From: HK1 sp965202875
GTDB lineage: Bacteria; Pseudomonadota; Gammaproteobacteria; HK1
Direction: 5' to 3'
Length of the DNA: 64,000 nucleotides
NCBI GenBank assembly: GCA_965202875.1
Contig: OZ241870.1
Span: 5,456,001-5,520,000 of the forward strand
How positions within the stretch are numbered: the first letter of the stretch is position 1; every line of letters begins with the position of its first letter. This document shows positions 31,121-40,446 of the stretch, one piece after another. The notes beneath the pieces were generated by a model, which ran no database searches, was not told the origin of the DNA, and saw nothing but the letters and a program-made list of their open reading frames with translations. A program made the translations under genes and the position numbers.

Positions 31121-31612
31121 TCAAGTCCGGGCCTCGGGGCGGAGCCAGTCGCCGGATTTCCCGCCGCGCTTCTCGACGAGGCGGACCGACTCGATCGCCA
31201 TTCCTCGATCCACCGCCTTGCACATGTCGTAGACCGTGAGCAAAGCGACCTGGGTGGCGTTGAGCGCCTCCATCTCGACCCCGGTCGGACCGATCGTCTC
31301 GACCCGCGTGCGGCACTCCACGCTGTTGCGCGGCTCGTCCGGCCATAGCTCGACCTCGACGCGGGTCAGGGCGATCGGATGGCACAGGGGGACGAGTTCG
31401 GAGGTGCGCTTCGCGGCCATGATGCCCGCAAGCCGCGCCACGCCGATGACGTCGCCCTTGCGATGGCTCCCGGAGACGATGCGTCGCAAGGTGTCGGCCT
31501 GCATACGGATACCGCCCCGCGCGACCGCCACGCGGTGGGTGGCGGGCTTGGCCGCGACGTCCACCATGCGGGCGCGGCCCTGGGCGTCGAAGTGGGTCAG
31601 GGTGTCGCTCAT
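31121..31612 (-). CDS. moaC: Cyclic pyranopterin monophosphate synthase MoaC
   Basis: MoaC turns the MoaA product into cyclic pyranopterin monophosphate in molybdenum cofactor synthesis. The 163-residue protein has THFDAQGRARMVDVAAKPAT at the start, GDVIGVARLAGIMAAKRTSE, the catalytic LVPLCHPIALTRVEVE, GVEMEALNATQVALLTVYDM and the end KRGGKSGDWLR. The ATG at 31612 begins with the family's MSxLTHFDxxG. The moaD gene is divergent, 123 bases away. Confidence 0.97.
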   Translation of the reverse strand: MSDTLTHFDAQGRARMVDVAAKPATHRVAVARGGIRMQADTLRRIVSGSHRKGDVIGVARLAGIMAAKRTSELVPLCHPIALTRVEVELWPDEPRNSVECRTRVETIGPTGVEMEALNATQVALLTVYDMCKAVDRGMAIESVRLVEKRGGKSGDWLRPEART

Positions 31613-31735
31613 CGGTTGCGGGACGCGAGAGGCCGGGAACCACAGGACACGGGTGCGGGATTTGGTGGGGAGGGGTGCCGATTCCCCCCTGCACGGCGAT
31701 AATACCAGCTCGAATCGTTTGACGGCGGGTCGCAG

Positions 31736-31969
31736 ATGACGATCACGGTGAAGTTCTTCGCGAGCTTGCGCGAAACGACGGGGCGCAAGGAGGTCGAGGT
31801 CGACGCCGCCTGCGCGGAGACCGCCTCGGACGTTTGGCGCCTCGCGACCGGAGGGAGGCCGGTTCCCGCCAACGTCCTCGTGGCGGTGAACCTGGAGTAC
31901 ACGCATCTCGGCGCATCGGTCCGGGCCGGTGACGAGGTCGGGTTCTTTCCGCCGGTCACCGGGGGTTGA
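31736..31969 (+). CDS. moaD: Molybdopterin synthase sulfur-carrier subunit MoaD
   Basis: A 77-residue beta-grasp protein. VKFFASLRETTGRKEVEV is the ubiquitin-like N-terminal strand, AVNLEYTHLGASVRAGDEVG is the middle, and FFPPVTGG ends in the Gly-Gly that is adenylated and thiocarboxylated. Its partner MoaE is not in the window. It is divergent from moaC and converges on glnD 10 bases later. Confidence 0.95.
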   Translation: MTITVKFFASLRETTGRKEVEVDAACAETASDVWRLATGGRPVPANVLVAVNLEYTHLGASVRAGDEVGFFPPVTGG

Positions 31970-31979
31970 CGCGCAGGGG

Positions 31980-34616
31980 TCAGGTTTCAATCGCCGTGCG
32001 CACGCCGTGGTGCACTTCGTCGAGGCGGGCGTCGGACAACGGACGGTTGTGGACGTCGGTGACGTAGAAGACATCCTCGGCGCGCTCTCCGAACGTCGCG
32101 ATTTTCGCATTCTGGATCCGCACCCGGGCATCGGCCAGCGCCCAGCCGATGCGTGCGAGCAGCCCGGGCCGATCCGCTGCGATGACCCCCATGACGGTGC
32201 GCCGGTTCGATGCGTCGCGCGTGAAGTTGACCTCCACCGGGATCGTGAAGTGCTTGAGCTGGCGCTTCGCGAGCCGGCGTACGGTCCTCGGTACGGTGGC
32301 CGGCGTGCGCAGACCGCGCCGTAGAGCGGCGCGGATCTCTTCGTGCCGGGTGCTGGCCGCGGAAGAGGCCGTGGCGTCCTCCACCACGTAGGAGTCGAGG
32401 GTCATGCCGTGGTTGCCGGTCATGATCCGTGAGTCGTGCACCGTGAGCCCCAGCCGCTCCAGGATCGAGGCGCTGGCCGCGAACAGGAACTTCTGGTCTG
32501 GAGCGTAGACGAAGATCTCGACGCCCCCCCGCCCGTTGCGGACCAGGACAAGCGGGGCGTCGTCGGCGCTCGCGTCCAGGATGTTCAAGGTGTGCCAGCG
32601 AATCTCGTCGGCGGAGTGGCGCAGGAAGTAATCCTCTCCGAAGTTGTCCCATAGCGCCGCCGCCCGCCCGGTGTCGTAGCCCGCCTCCGCCACCAGGCGG
32701 GCGGTCTCATCCCGGGTCTCGCGCACCAGTTCCGCCCGTGCGATCGGGTTCTCCAGCCCCCGGAGCAACGCGCGTACCGTCGCTCGGTACAAATCGTGGA
32801 GCAGGGCGTCCTTCCAGTCGTTCCACAGCCCGGGGTTCGTGCCACGGATGTCCGCCACCGTGAGGAGGTAGAGGTAGTCGAGGTGGACGTGATCGTCAAC
32901 CGCCCTCGCGAACTCGGAGACGACTCCGGGGTCGCTGATGTCCCGGCGCTGGGCCGTGGTGGACATCAGCAGGTGGCGTCGGACCAGCCATGCGACCAGG
33001 TTGATGTCGTACTCGCCGAAACCGTGCCGCTTGCAGAACTCGCGGACGATGCCTGCGCCGAGTTCGGAGTGGTCGCCGCCGCGGCCCTTGGCGATGTCGT
33101 GGAACAGCGCCGCGACGTAGATCAGCTCCGGCTTCGGCAGGCGCGCAAAGATGTCCGCGCAGTGGGGAAATTCGTCGCGGCGCGCGGGGTCGGCAAACAT
33201 CCTCAGGTTGCGGACCACGAACAGGCTGTGCTCGTCCACGGTGTAGGCGTGGAACAGGTCGTACTGCATCTGGCCCGCGACCTGGTCGAAGACCGGCAGG
33301 TAGGCGCCAAGGATCCCGTAGCGGTGCATCCGGCGCAGCTCGTGGTTGATGCCGCGGGGCTGGCGCAGAATCTCCAGGAAGAGGCTGCGGGCGCGGATGT
33401 CGGCCCGGAATGCGTCGTCGATCCGGTGTCGGTTCGCGCGGATGAGGCGGATGGTCGAGGCGCGAACCCCTTCGAGATCGGGGTTCTGCTGCAACAGCAG
33501 GAACACCTCCAGCAGGGCGAAGGGATAGTGGTGGAAGACGTCCTCGCGGGTCACTTCCAGGTAGCCGTTCACGGCCTGGAAGCGCCGGTTGAGCGGCTTG
33601 ACGCGCTCGCACCGGCGGACATGGAGGATCGCTTCCTCGAAATGCTCGAGCAACATCTCGTTCAGGCGCGACAGCTCCGTCACTTCCCGGTAGTACCGCT
33701 TCATCAGGCGCTCGACCCCGAGCCGGCTGTCGCCGTCCTCGAACCCGAGCAGTCCGGCCAGGGCCCGCTGGTGGTCGAACAGGAGCCGATCCTCGGCGCG
33801 CCGGGTCAGGACGTGGAGTGCGAACCGCACCCGCCACAGGAAGTCCCGACCGGATTCCAGGGCGCCGAGCTCGTCCGCGGTGAGGAAGCCGTGACCGACC
33901 AGCTCGCCAAGCGTCTCCGCCCCGAAATGGCGTCTGGCGACCCAGGCAATGGTCTGGATGTCACGCAGGCCGCCCGGGCCCTCCTTGACGTTCGGCTCGA
34001 GGTTGTGGCCGGTGTCGTCGAACTTGTGGTGGCGCACGCGTTGCTCGCGCATCTTGGCCTCGAAAAACCGTCGGCTCGACCAGATCCGCCCCGGCCCCGT
34101 TCGCTCGTGCATCACCGCGAGCAGGGCCGCGGACCCCTGCACGAGCCGGCCTTCCATGAGGTTGGTCGTCACGGTGACGTCGCGCCTCGCCTCGTCCACG
34201 CATTCGCGCACGGTCCGGACGCTGTTCCCGACCGCAAGCCCCACGTCCCACAGAAACGCAAGGAAGCTCTTGACCTTCTCCCCGTCGCCGCCACGCATCG
34301 CCTTGCGGGTGAGGATGAGCAGGTCGATGTCTGAACCCGGGTGCAGTTCGCTCCGGCCGTAGCCGCCGGCCGCGACGAGGGCGCGGCCGGCGTGATCGTC
34401 GAGCCCGAACCGGCGCCAGGCGAGGGCGAGGACCTCGTCAACGAACCGCGACCGGGCCGCGACCAGCGCGGCGACCGGCTCGTTCCGGCGGAAACGCTCT
34501 TCGAGGGTCGATTGCGCGGCGGCGACGGCGTCGCGAACGCAAGGCAGAGGGGCGTTCCCATCGCGGGGGGCGGCGAGCGGCGCGCACGGTGTGGCGGGCG
34601 TTGTGGACGAGGTCAT
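31980..34616 (-). CDS. glnD: Bifunctional [protein-PII] uridylyltransferase / uridylyl-removing enzyme
   Basis: GlnD senses glutamine and uridylylates or deuridylylates PII, controlling nitrogen assimilation. The 878-residue protein (E. coli: 890) has the nucleotidyltransferase motif GGYGRSELHPGSDIDLLIL near residues 84-102, and the HD hydrolase domain with LFHDIAKGRGGDHSELGA. Two C-terminal ACT domains follow (LVLVRNGRGGVEIFVYAPDQ; TVMGVIAADRPGLLARIGWA). The ATG at 34616 is chosen because the upstream extension is not conserved in character. It is a single gene, convergent with moaD. Confidence 0.95.
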   Translation of the reverse strand: MTSSTTPATPCAPLAAPRDGNAPLPCVRDAVAAAQSTLEERFRRNEPVAALVAARSRFVDEVLALAWRRFGLDDHAGRALVAAGGYGRSELHPGSDIDLLILTRKAMRGGDGEKVKSFLAFLWDVGLAVGNSVRTVRECVDEARRDVTVTTNLMEGRLVQGSAALLAVMHERTGPGRIWSSRRFFEAKMREQRVRHHKFDDTGHNLEPNVKEGPGGLRDIQTIAWVARRHFGAETLGELVGHGFLTADELGALESGRDFLWRVRFALHVLTRRAEDRLLFDHQRALAGLLGFEDGDSRLGVERLMKRYYREVTELSRLNEMLLEHFEEAILHVRRCERVKPLNRRFQAVNGYLEVTREDVFHHYPFALLEVFLLLQQNPDLEGVRASTIRLIRANRHRIDDAFRADIRARSLFLEILRQPRGINHELRRMHRYGILGAYLPVFDQVAGQMQYDLFHAYTVDEHSLFVVRNLRMFADPARRDEFPHCADIFARLPKPELIYVAALFHDIAKGRGGDHSELGAGIVREFCKRHGFGEYDINLVAWLVRRHLLMSTTAQRRDISDPGVVSEFARAVDDHVHLDYLYLLTVADIRGTNPGLWNDWKDALLHDLYRATVRALLRGLENPIARAELVRETRDETARLVAEAGYDTGRAAALWDNFGEDYFLRHSADEIRWHTLNILDASADDAPLVLVRNGRGGVEIFVYAPDQKFLFAASASILERLGLTVHDSRIMTGNHGMTLDSYVVEDATASSAASTRHEEIRAALRRGLRTPATVPRTVRRLAKRQLKHFTIPVEVNFTRDASNRRTVMGVIAADRPGLLARIGWALADARVRIQNAKIATFGERAEDVFYVTDVHNRPLSDARLDEVHHGVRTAIET

Positions 34617-34833
34617 TGATCCAGGCGGCTGAGCCGGGTCGGGACAACGGTAGCAATGCCATGCTCCCCCTCGCAATTCGTAGCCGGCCGGGAGGAACAC
34701 CGCCAGTGGGCGCCGCTGCCGTCAAGCGGGTGCAGGAATCGTTCTCCGACGGAGCCTCCCCTCGATAGCCGCACCGGTCCGGTCCGTCCACGACGGTTCG
34801 GGCGCCGGCCCCGCGCGTGAGCCGCCCGTTGCG

Positions 34834-35285
34834 ATGCGGCTCGCCGTCGTTGCCGTCGCGTTGCTGCTGATCCTCCGCGACGCCTGTACGACCGCTCGCC
34901 GAGCGTGCTGCGCGACACCGAGGACGAGATTGATCGGAGCGCCCGTGACCGATTCAATCTCCCGCTGAGCGGTTTCGAGCCGGGACACATCCTGTTCGAC
35001 ACCCTGAAGGACGAGAAGCTCCAGCATCCGCCTTACATCGCGATCGGCATCTGCGCTTGTCGCCGTTTCCTCACCCTGCCAAGGCGCGGGCGCGAAGCGG
35101 TCCGCGCCGGCGTCGAGGCGTCGGTGTGGCCGGTCGAGCGCTGGATCGCCGCCCTTGCCGCGCGCCCGCCGGGTTTCCTCTGCATCGGGGAGTCGCACCA
35201 GGACAGCTACCGCGACTTCCTGCCCCGCCGTTTCTTTTCTGCCGGCGCAGGTACCCGCTTCTCGTTGAACAAGACCGGCGCATGA
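34834..35285 (+). pseudogene. Unrecognised gene with hydrophobic leader, frameshifted and 3'-fused to ABC fragment
   Basis: A hydrophobic leader (MRLAVVAVALLLILR) opens at 34834. After one slip near 34880 a good frame continues: LYDRSPSVLRDTEDEIDRSA, NLPLSGFEPGHILFDTLKDE, LQHPPYIAIGICA, then RPPGFLCIGESHQDSYRDFL. The GESH motif after a hydrophobic strand recalls ChaN/Tiki-type haem-binding lipoproteins, but the match is too short to assert. It ends in SAGAGTRFSLNKTGA, probably junction sequence, 3 bases before the ABC ATPase remnant. Confidence 0.45.
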
Positions 35286-35288
35286 AGG

Positions 35289-36104
35289 ATGGTTGAGGAA
35301 GACCTCGCGAACCTCGCCTTCCCCCTGGAGAGCCGTCGGGCCGACGAGGCCGCGATCGCGCGCAAGGTGGGCCGGGCGCTGGAGATGGTGCAGCTCACCG
35401 GCTACGGGAAGCGCCGTCCCGGACAGCTCTCGGGCGGGCAGCAGCAGCGCGTGGCGGTGGCGCGGGCGCTGGTCTGCGAGCCGCGGCTGGTGCTGATGGA
35501 CGAAGCCCCTGGGCGCGCTCGACCGCCAGCTCCGCGAGAACATGCAGTACGAGCCGAAGCACATCCACGAGAACGTCGGCGTCACCATCGTCTACGTGAC
35601 CCACGACCAGGGCGAGGCGCTCACCATGTCGAACCGGATCGCGGTCTTCAACGACGGGGCGATCCAGCAGTTCGCGTCCCCTTCGGCGCTGTACGAGGAG
35701 CCCGGGAACGCCTTCGTGGCCCAGTTCATCGGTGAGAACAACCGGCTGACGGGGGTGGTGAGGTCGGTGAACGGCGCGGAGGGCGCGGTGGAGATCGACG
35801 GCGGCGGGGAGGTCGCGGCGGCCGCCGTCAACATCGACGTCGCCGGCTCCCGCACCACGCTCCCGCTACGCCCCGAGAGCGTGCGGATCGATCCCCGGCC
35901 GAGGGCTATCCCGATCGCTTCGATGCGCGGATCGAGGAGATCATCTACATGGGCGACCATGTGCGGGTGCGCGTCCACGTATGCGCACACGACGACTTCA
36001 TCATCAAGGTTCCGCGCTCGCGCGAGGCGCCGGCGCTGGCGGTGGGGCAGACGCGGACCATCGGCTGGCATCCGGGCGACTGCCGGGCGTTGGACGTGGC
36101 CTGA
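35289..36104 (+). pseudogene. Polyamine-type ABC ATPase (PotA-like), N-terminal half lost and frameshifted
   Basis: The frame starts at NLAFPLESR, just after where the Q-loop should be, and has LSGGQQQRVAVARALVCEPR and VLMDE. It then slips near 35508 into LDRQLRENMQYEPKHIHENV, the switch region VTIVYVTHDQGEALTMSNRI and FVAQFIGENNRLTG. A third frame gives DARIEEIIYMGDHVRVRVHV and the TOBE end up to TGA at 36102-36104. Walker A is absent, so it cannot hydrolyse ATP. A permease remnant follows. Confidence 0.88.
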
Positions 36105-36120
36105 AGCCGGGACCCGCCGC

Positions 36121-37307
36121 GTGGCCACCGCCGCTTCCGCCGGCGGCGGCGCTGACGCCGGCGTCTTCACCGTCGACGGGGTGCCGCTCAGCATCAAGCT
36201 GAGGAGGGCGGAGCGGATGCGCAAGCTCCGCGCCGTCGGCCTCATCGCTCCGCTGTTCCTGTTCCTGATGGTGAGCTTCGTCTTTCCGATCCTCGCGATG
36301 CTCTGGCGCAGCGTGGAGAACCCGGAGATCGGGCTTGTGCTGCCCCGTACCGCGGCCCTGATGCAGGCCTGGGACGGCGAGGGCTTCCCGCCGAGACCCT
36401 GGGGATGGTCGTCGAGGAGTTCGTCGCGGCGGCCGGGGAACGGTCCATCGGCAAGGCCGCGATGCGGCTCAACTACCACGTCGCGGGCTACCGCTCGCTG
36501 GCGATGAAGACCGCCAACCGGCTCCGGCGCGCGGCGGAGCAGGAGGGGCTGGAGACGATCCTCGCAGAGGCGGACCTCCTGGAGCGCTTCAAGGGGATCG
36601 ACGCCCGCTGGGGCGAGCGGTGGTTGGACGGTGATGAAGCAGGCGTCGCCCCCGCATACCGCCTTTTACCTGCTGCAATCGGTGGACCGCGACTTCGACG
36701 AGGACGAGAACATCGTCAGGGTCGACGAGCACCGCGCGATCCACGTCGACATCCTCTGGCGCACGGTGTTCTTCAGCGTCAACGTGACCATCCTCTGCCT
36801 GCTCCTCGGCTACCCGATCGCGTACCTGCTGGCCATCCTGCCCACCCGGCAGAGCAACCTGCTCATCCTGCTGCTGCCGTTCTGGACCTCGCTGCTGGTG
36901 CGCACCACCGCGTGGCTGGTGCTGCTGCAGAACGAGGGGCTGGTCAACGATCTGGCGATCACCGCGGGGGCGTGGGAGGAGCCGGTGCAGCTCGTGCGCA
37001 ACCGCCTGGGCGTCTACGTGGCGATGGTGCACATTCTGCTGCCGTTCATGGTGCTGCCGATGTTCAGCGCGATGAAGGGCATCGATCCGTACCACATGTG
37101 CCCCGCCGCCTCGCTGGGCGCGCACCCGTTGCGCGCGTTTCTCAGGGTCTACCTCCCGCAGACGATCCCCGGGGTCGGGGCCAGGGTGCTGCTCGTGTTC
37201 ATCCTCTCGCTCGGCTACTACATCACGCCCGCCTTGGTGGGCGGGCCGAGGGACCAGATGCTGAGCTACTTCATCGCCTTCCACGCCAACACTACGGTCA
37301 ACTGGGG
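36121..37307 (+). pseudogene. Polyamine-type ABC permease (PotB-like), frameshifted and truncated
   Basis: RAVGLIAPLFLFLMVSFVFP then AMLWRSVENPEIG gives the first membrane helix. A slip near 36395 leads to EEFVAAAGERSIGKAAMRLN and ILAEADLLERFKGIDARWGE, and another near 36625 to DILWRTVFFSVNVTILCLLL. The EAA-like loop is MCPAASLGAHPLRAFLRVYL and FILSLGYYITPALVGGPRDQ follows. The frame ends in TTVNWG at the junction near 37307, so the last helix is missing. The second permease and binding protein are not present. Confidence 0.88.
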
Positions 37308-37355
37308 GCGAAGAGCCCCGAGAGGGAAGCCGGCTCACGTTGCTGCCGTTTCCGT

Positions 37356-37616
37356 TCATGAGAATTTCCTGGCCCATTCCCCCAGACCGGGCTTGTTGAA
37401 TCCACTGTACGAGGCCGCTTCGATGGCGACCCCCGTGACGATTCCCTCATCGTCCATCCCGATTGCTTCCGCGGTGCCTTCCGTAAGGATGACTTCTTCG
37501 GGCGCGATGAATGCGAGGTGGTCGGTAACGATGTAGTGACGGTCGGGCCATCCACTCTTGACCCGCTGCCACGCCGTTTCATCGGGCTCGTTGAGGACGA
37601 TGGCGTAGATTGTCAT
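37356..37616 (-). CDS. Small hypothetical protein
   Basis: An 86-residue soluble protein that I do not recognise: MTIYAIVLNEPDETAWQRVK at the N-terminus, DHLAFIAPEEVILTEGTAEA in the middle, and SYSGFNKPGLGEWARKFS at the end. Codon use is regular and a GGAG motif precedes the ATG. It resembles small uncharacterised proteins with a ferredoxin-like or SMODS-type strand pattern, but nothing more can be said. It lies at the break point where the permease gene ends. Confidence 0.6.
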   Translation of the reverse strand: MTIYAIVLNEPDETAWQRVKSGWPDRHYIVTDHLAFIAPEEVILTEGTAEAIGMDDEGIVTGVAIEAASYSGFNKPGLGEWARKFS

Positions 37617-37788
37617 GCGGAGATTCTCCCGGTGTGTGTCCCGTCCGATCCATCTCACCGCAGGCCCTGCATCAGGGGATACGATGATGCGCGGTGGTGT
37701 ATCGACCGGCCAACGTCGCGCGGAGCCCGTGCCATGTCGGTAGCGGTCTCCACGATGGTCAGCCGGATGCGGCGGTCCCTGTCCCCGA

Positions 37789-39021
37789 TTACGCCGCGTC
37801 CGCGCGACTCGCCTCCGGAAACCGGGCCGCGGCCAGGGAATCCACCGCGGCGGTGACGCCGCCCTTTCCGTACGGCACGCCGCAGGCCTGCAACGCCATC
37901 TCCACCGCGCCCAGCGCGCCGAGGACCATGGGCTCGTTCACCCAGCCCATGTGGCCGATGCGGAACGCCTTGCCCTCCAGCGGCCCGAGGCCCGCGCCGA
38001 GCGAGACGTCGAGCACGTCGCGGGCGAGCAGGCGGATGCGGTCGGCGTCGATGCCGTCCGCGACCCGGACGGTGGTTACGGAATCGGCCCGCTCGGCCGG
38101 ATCGAGGGCGTTGAGCTCCAGCGCCCCCGCCCGTCCCCACACCTCCACCGCGGCGTGGACCGCGCGCGCCAGACGGCGGTGGCGCGCGAACATGGCGTCG
38201 AGGCCCTCTTCGAAGATCATGTCGAGCGCCTCGCGCAACGCCCAGATGAGGTGCTCGGGTGGGGTGCCGCAGAACAGCATGTAGAACTCCTCGCCCATGC
38301 GGCGCTGCCAGTCCCAGTAGACGCGGCGGGCGCCGGCGGCGCGGCTCTCGCGCAAGGCCCGTTCGCCCACCGCGTTGAACGCGAGCCCGGGCGGCGCCAT
38401 CAGCGCCTTCTGCGAGCCGGCGACCGCGACGTCCACCCCCCACTCGTCCATGCGGAAGTCGGTGCTGCCGAGCGACGCGACGACGTCGGCCATCAGCAGC
38501 GCGGGATGGCCGCACGCATCGAGGGCCCGGCGCACCGCCGCGACGTCGCTGGTCACCGAGGTCGCGGTGTCGGTCTGCACCGCGAGCACCGCCCGGATGC
38601 GATGCCCGGTGTCGGCGCGCAGCCGCTCCTCGATGCGGGCGGGGTCGAACCCGCTGCGCCAGTCGCTCGGGATCTCTTCGAGCTCCGCGCCCAGATCCTT
38701 CGCAAGCTCGCCCCAGGCCCAGGAGAACACGCCGGTGGAAGGGGCGAGCACGAGATCTCCTTCGCCGACCACGTTCGCGAGCGCCGCCTCCCACGCACCG
38801 TGGCCGTTGGCGGCGTAGAGGAAGACCCGGCTACGGGTCTTGAACACCCTGGTGAGATCGTCGAGGCACGAATGCGTGAGCGCCATGAAGCCGGTGTCGG
38901 TCAGATCGACGGCGGGGCGGTGCATCGCGGCGAGCACGCGGTCGGGGACGTTGGTGGGCCCCGGGGTCATCAGGAAGCTCCGGCCGCGCATCGGCGCCGG
39001 GCTCGGTGTCGGGTGGCGCAT
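37789..39021 (-). CDS. Class V aminotransferase (alanine/serine--glyoxylate type)
   Basis: A fold-type I PLP enzyme of about 410 residues. FLMTPGPTNVPDRVLAAMHR begins the domain, YAANGHGAWEAALANVVGEG binds the cofactor phosphate, and LMADVVASLGSTDFRMDEWG carries the Asp. VDVAVAGSQKALMAPPGLAF carries the Schiff-base Lys. It is typical of AGT/SPT and 2-aminoethylphosphonate-related transaminases. The ATG at 39021 is used; an upstream Met would add a PERST pentapeptide repeat. A DapA-like aldolase and a peptide-binding protein lie upstream on the same strand, suggesting an amino-acid breakdown pathway, which is inference. Confidence 0.9.
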   Translation of the reverse strand: MRHPTPSPAPMRGRSFLMTPGPTNVPDRVLAAMHRPAVDLTDTGFMALTHSCLDDLTRVFKTRSRVFLYAANGHGAWEAALANVVGEGDLVLAPSTGVFSWAWGELAKDLGAELEEIPSDWRSGFDPARIEERLRADTGHRIRAVLAVQTDTATSVTSDVAAVRRALDACGHPALLMADVVASLGSTDFRMDEWGVDVAVAGSQKALMAPPGLAFNAVGERALRESRAAGARRVYWDWQRRMGEEFYMLFCGTPPEHLIWALREALDMIFEEGLDAMFARHRRLARAVHAAVEVWGRAGALELNALDPAERADSVTTVRVADGIDADRIRLLARDVLDVSLGAGLGPLEGKAFRIGHMGWVNEPMVLGALGAVEMALQACGVPYGKGGVTAAVDSLAAARFPEASRADAA

Positions 39022-39066
39022 GGTCGGTCGTTCCATTGTCGATCGTTCCGGGGTCGATCGTTCCGG
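39022..39066. repeat. Three 15-bp tandem units at the aminotransferase start
   Basis: Units of 15 bases with core GTCGATCGTTCCGG occupy 39022-39066, directly upstream of the chosen ATG. If translated from an earlier Met they encode PERST-PERST-MERPT. A similar 3 x 15 arrangement lies before the MFS gene at 17896-17940. Confidence 0.6.
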
Positions 39067-39293
39067 GATCATGAAGATGCAGGATTCCCGGGGGTGGCGC
39101 TCCCAGATTCGCAACCGGCGTTTGGTTCCGGCTCTGCCGGGTTGGGTGATCGTGTCGCCGGCGAATGCAAGATCGGCGTTGCGCAGGTATACGTGACTGC
39201 CGCGCGTCGCGCCATACGCGACGAAGCCGGTCCGCGTTGCGTGCCACCAAGGAAGCGGTCACCGCCGTCTCCGGCGGGCGTGGCGCCGGAAGT

Positions 39294-40256
39294 TTACAGG
39301 TCGGCGAGACGGGCGCCGTCGAATTCCGTCTCGGCGAGGCCGTGGAGGAGGGCGCGGCCCGCATCGTCAGGCAGTGCGACCATCGGGGGACGGACGGCCC
39401 GCCACGCGGGGTCGTTCCGGTGGTGGGCAATCAGGTACTTCTGGGCCGGGATGCCCGGGTGCCGATCAACGGCGCGGCGGATCGCAGTCGCCGCCGCCTG
39501 TCTCGCGTCCGGGTCTCCGCGCCCGGTCTCCCAGGCGTCGAAGACGGCCCGGGCGCCTGCCGGGTTGACGTTGGAGGTGGCGGTGATGCAGCCGGCGGCG
39601 CCGGCGCGGAGGCCCTCGAGGAGGAAGACCTCCGATCCCGGGAAGATCGCCAGAGAGGGGAAGCGGTCGAGCATCATCCGCGCGTTCGACCACTCGCCGG
39701 AGCTGTCCTTCACGCCGGCGACGGTCTCCGGGAACGCATCGGCGAGCAGGGCGATCAGCCCCTCGGTGACGGGTACCCCGGAGAGCCTCGGGAAGTGGTA
39801 GAGGAACACCCGGAGGCCCGGCTCCCCCACCCGCTCGATGACCTCGGCGAAGGCGCGGAAAAGCCCTTCGTCGCTCATTCCCTTGTAGTAGAACGGCGGC
39901 AGCATCAGCACGCGACGGCAGCCGGCGTCGACCGCGTGCCGGGTAAGCTCGACGCTGTCGGTGAAGGCGCAGCAGCCGGTGCCGATCATGAGCCGCTCGG
40001 GCGGGATGCCGGCGCCGAGCGCTTCCTCGACGAGGGTCTTGCGCTCGGCGACCGAGAACGAGCTCGCCTCGCTGGTGGTGCCGAACATCGCGAGTCCGTG
40101 GCAGCCCTGCGCCAGCAACCAGCGCGCGTGGGCGACGAACCGTTCGGAGTCGATGCCGAGATCCGGGCGTAGCGGGACGAGGACCGGCGACCAGACGCCG
40201 TGCGCGGCCAGCGTATCGAAGGGGCGGACAGGGGTCGGGAGTGTCTCGGCGAGCAT
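39294..40256 (-). CDS. Dihydrodipicolinate synthase / N-acetylneuraminate lyase family aldolase
   Basis: A 320-residue TIM-barrel aldolase. LAAHGVWSPVLVPLRPDLGI, FGTTSEASSFSVAERKTLVE (phosphate/carboxylate loop), VLMLPPFYYKGMSDEGLFRA, FLYHFPRLSGVPVT (the catalytic Tyr in YHFP) and VAGVKDSSGEW (the Schiff-base Lys) are visible. GxTSE at the loop and YHFP rather than YNVP suggest a catabolic lyase rather than true DapA. AAGGAG lies 6 bases before the ATG at 40256. Confidence 0.88.
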   Translation of the reverse strand: MLAETLPTPVRPFDTLAAHGVWSPVLVPLRPDLGIDSERFVAHARWLLAQGCHGLAMFGTTSEASSFSVAERKTLVEEALGAGIPPERLMIGTGCCAFTDSVELTRHAVDAGCRRVLMLPPFYYKGMSDEGLFRAFAEVIERVGEPGLRVFLYHFPRLSGVPVTEGLIALLADAFPETVAGVKDSSGEWSNARMMLDRFPSLAIFPGSEVFLLEGLRAGAAGCITATSNVNPAGARAVFDAWETGRGDPDARQAAATAIRRAVDRHPGIPAQKYLIAHHRNDPAWRAVRPPMVALPDDAGRALLHGLAETEFDGARLADL

Positions 40257-40399
40257 GAGAGCTCCTTGGCGGGGTTTCGGTTCAGGGCGGCGAGGATACA
40301 TCGGACGAAGGGCGAATGACGGGCCTGGTATTCCGCGCCTCGCGGGCCTGAACCCCTTTCGAGGCGCCGTCCCCCGTCGATCCTTCCGGGCGTATGCCG

Positions 40400-40429
40400 A
40401 AAAAAAGGCCGCCGGAGCCGCCTTTTTTT
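40400..40429 (-). terminator. Rho-independent terminator
   Basis: A GGCGGCTCCGGCGGCC stem (minus strand) is flanked by runs of seven or more A and T. It lies 18 bases after the stop of the peptide-binding protein gene and can work on both strands. It separates that gene from the aldolase. Confidence 0.85.
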
Positions 40430-40446
40430 CGTTTCCTGCCAGAGCG

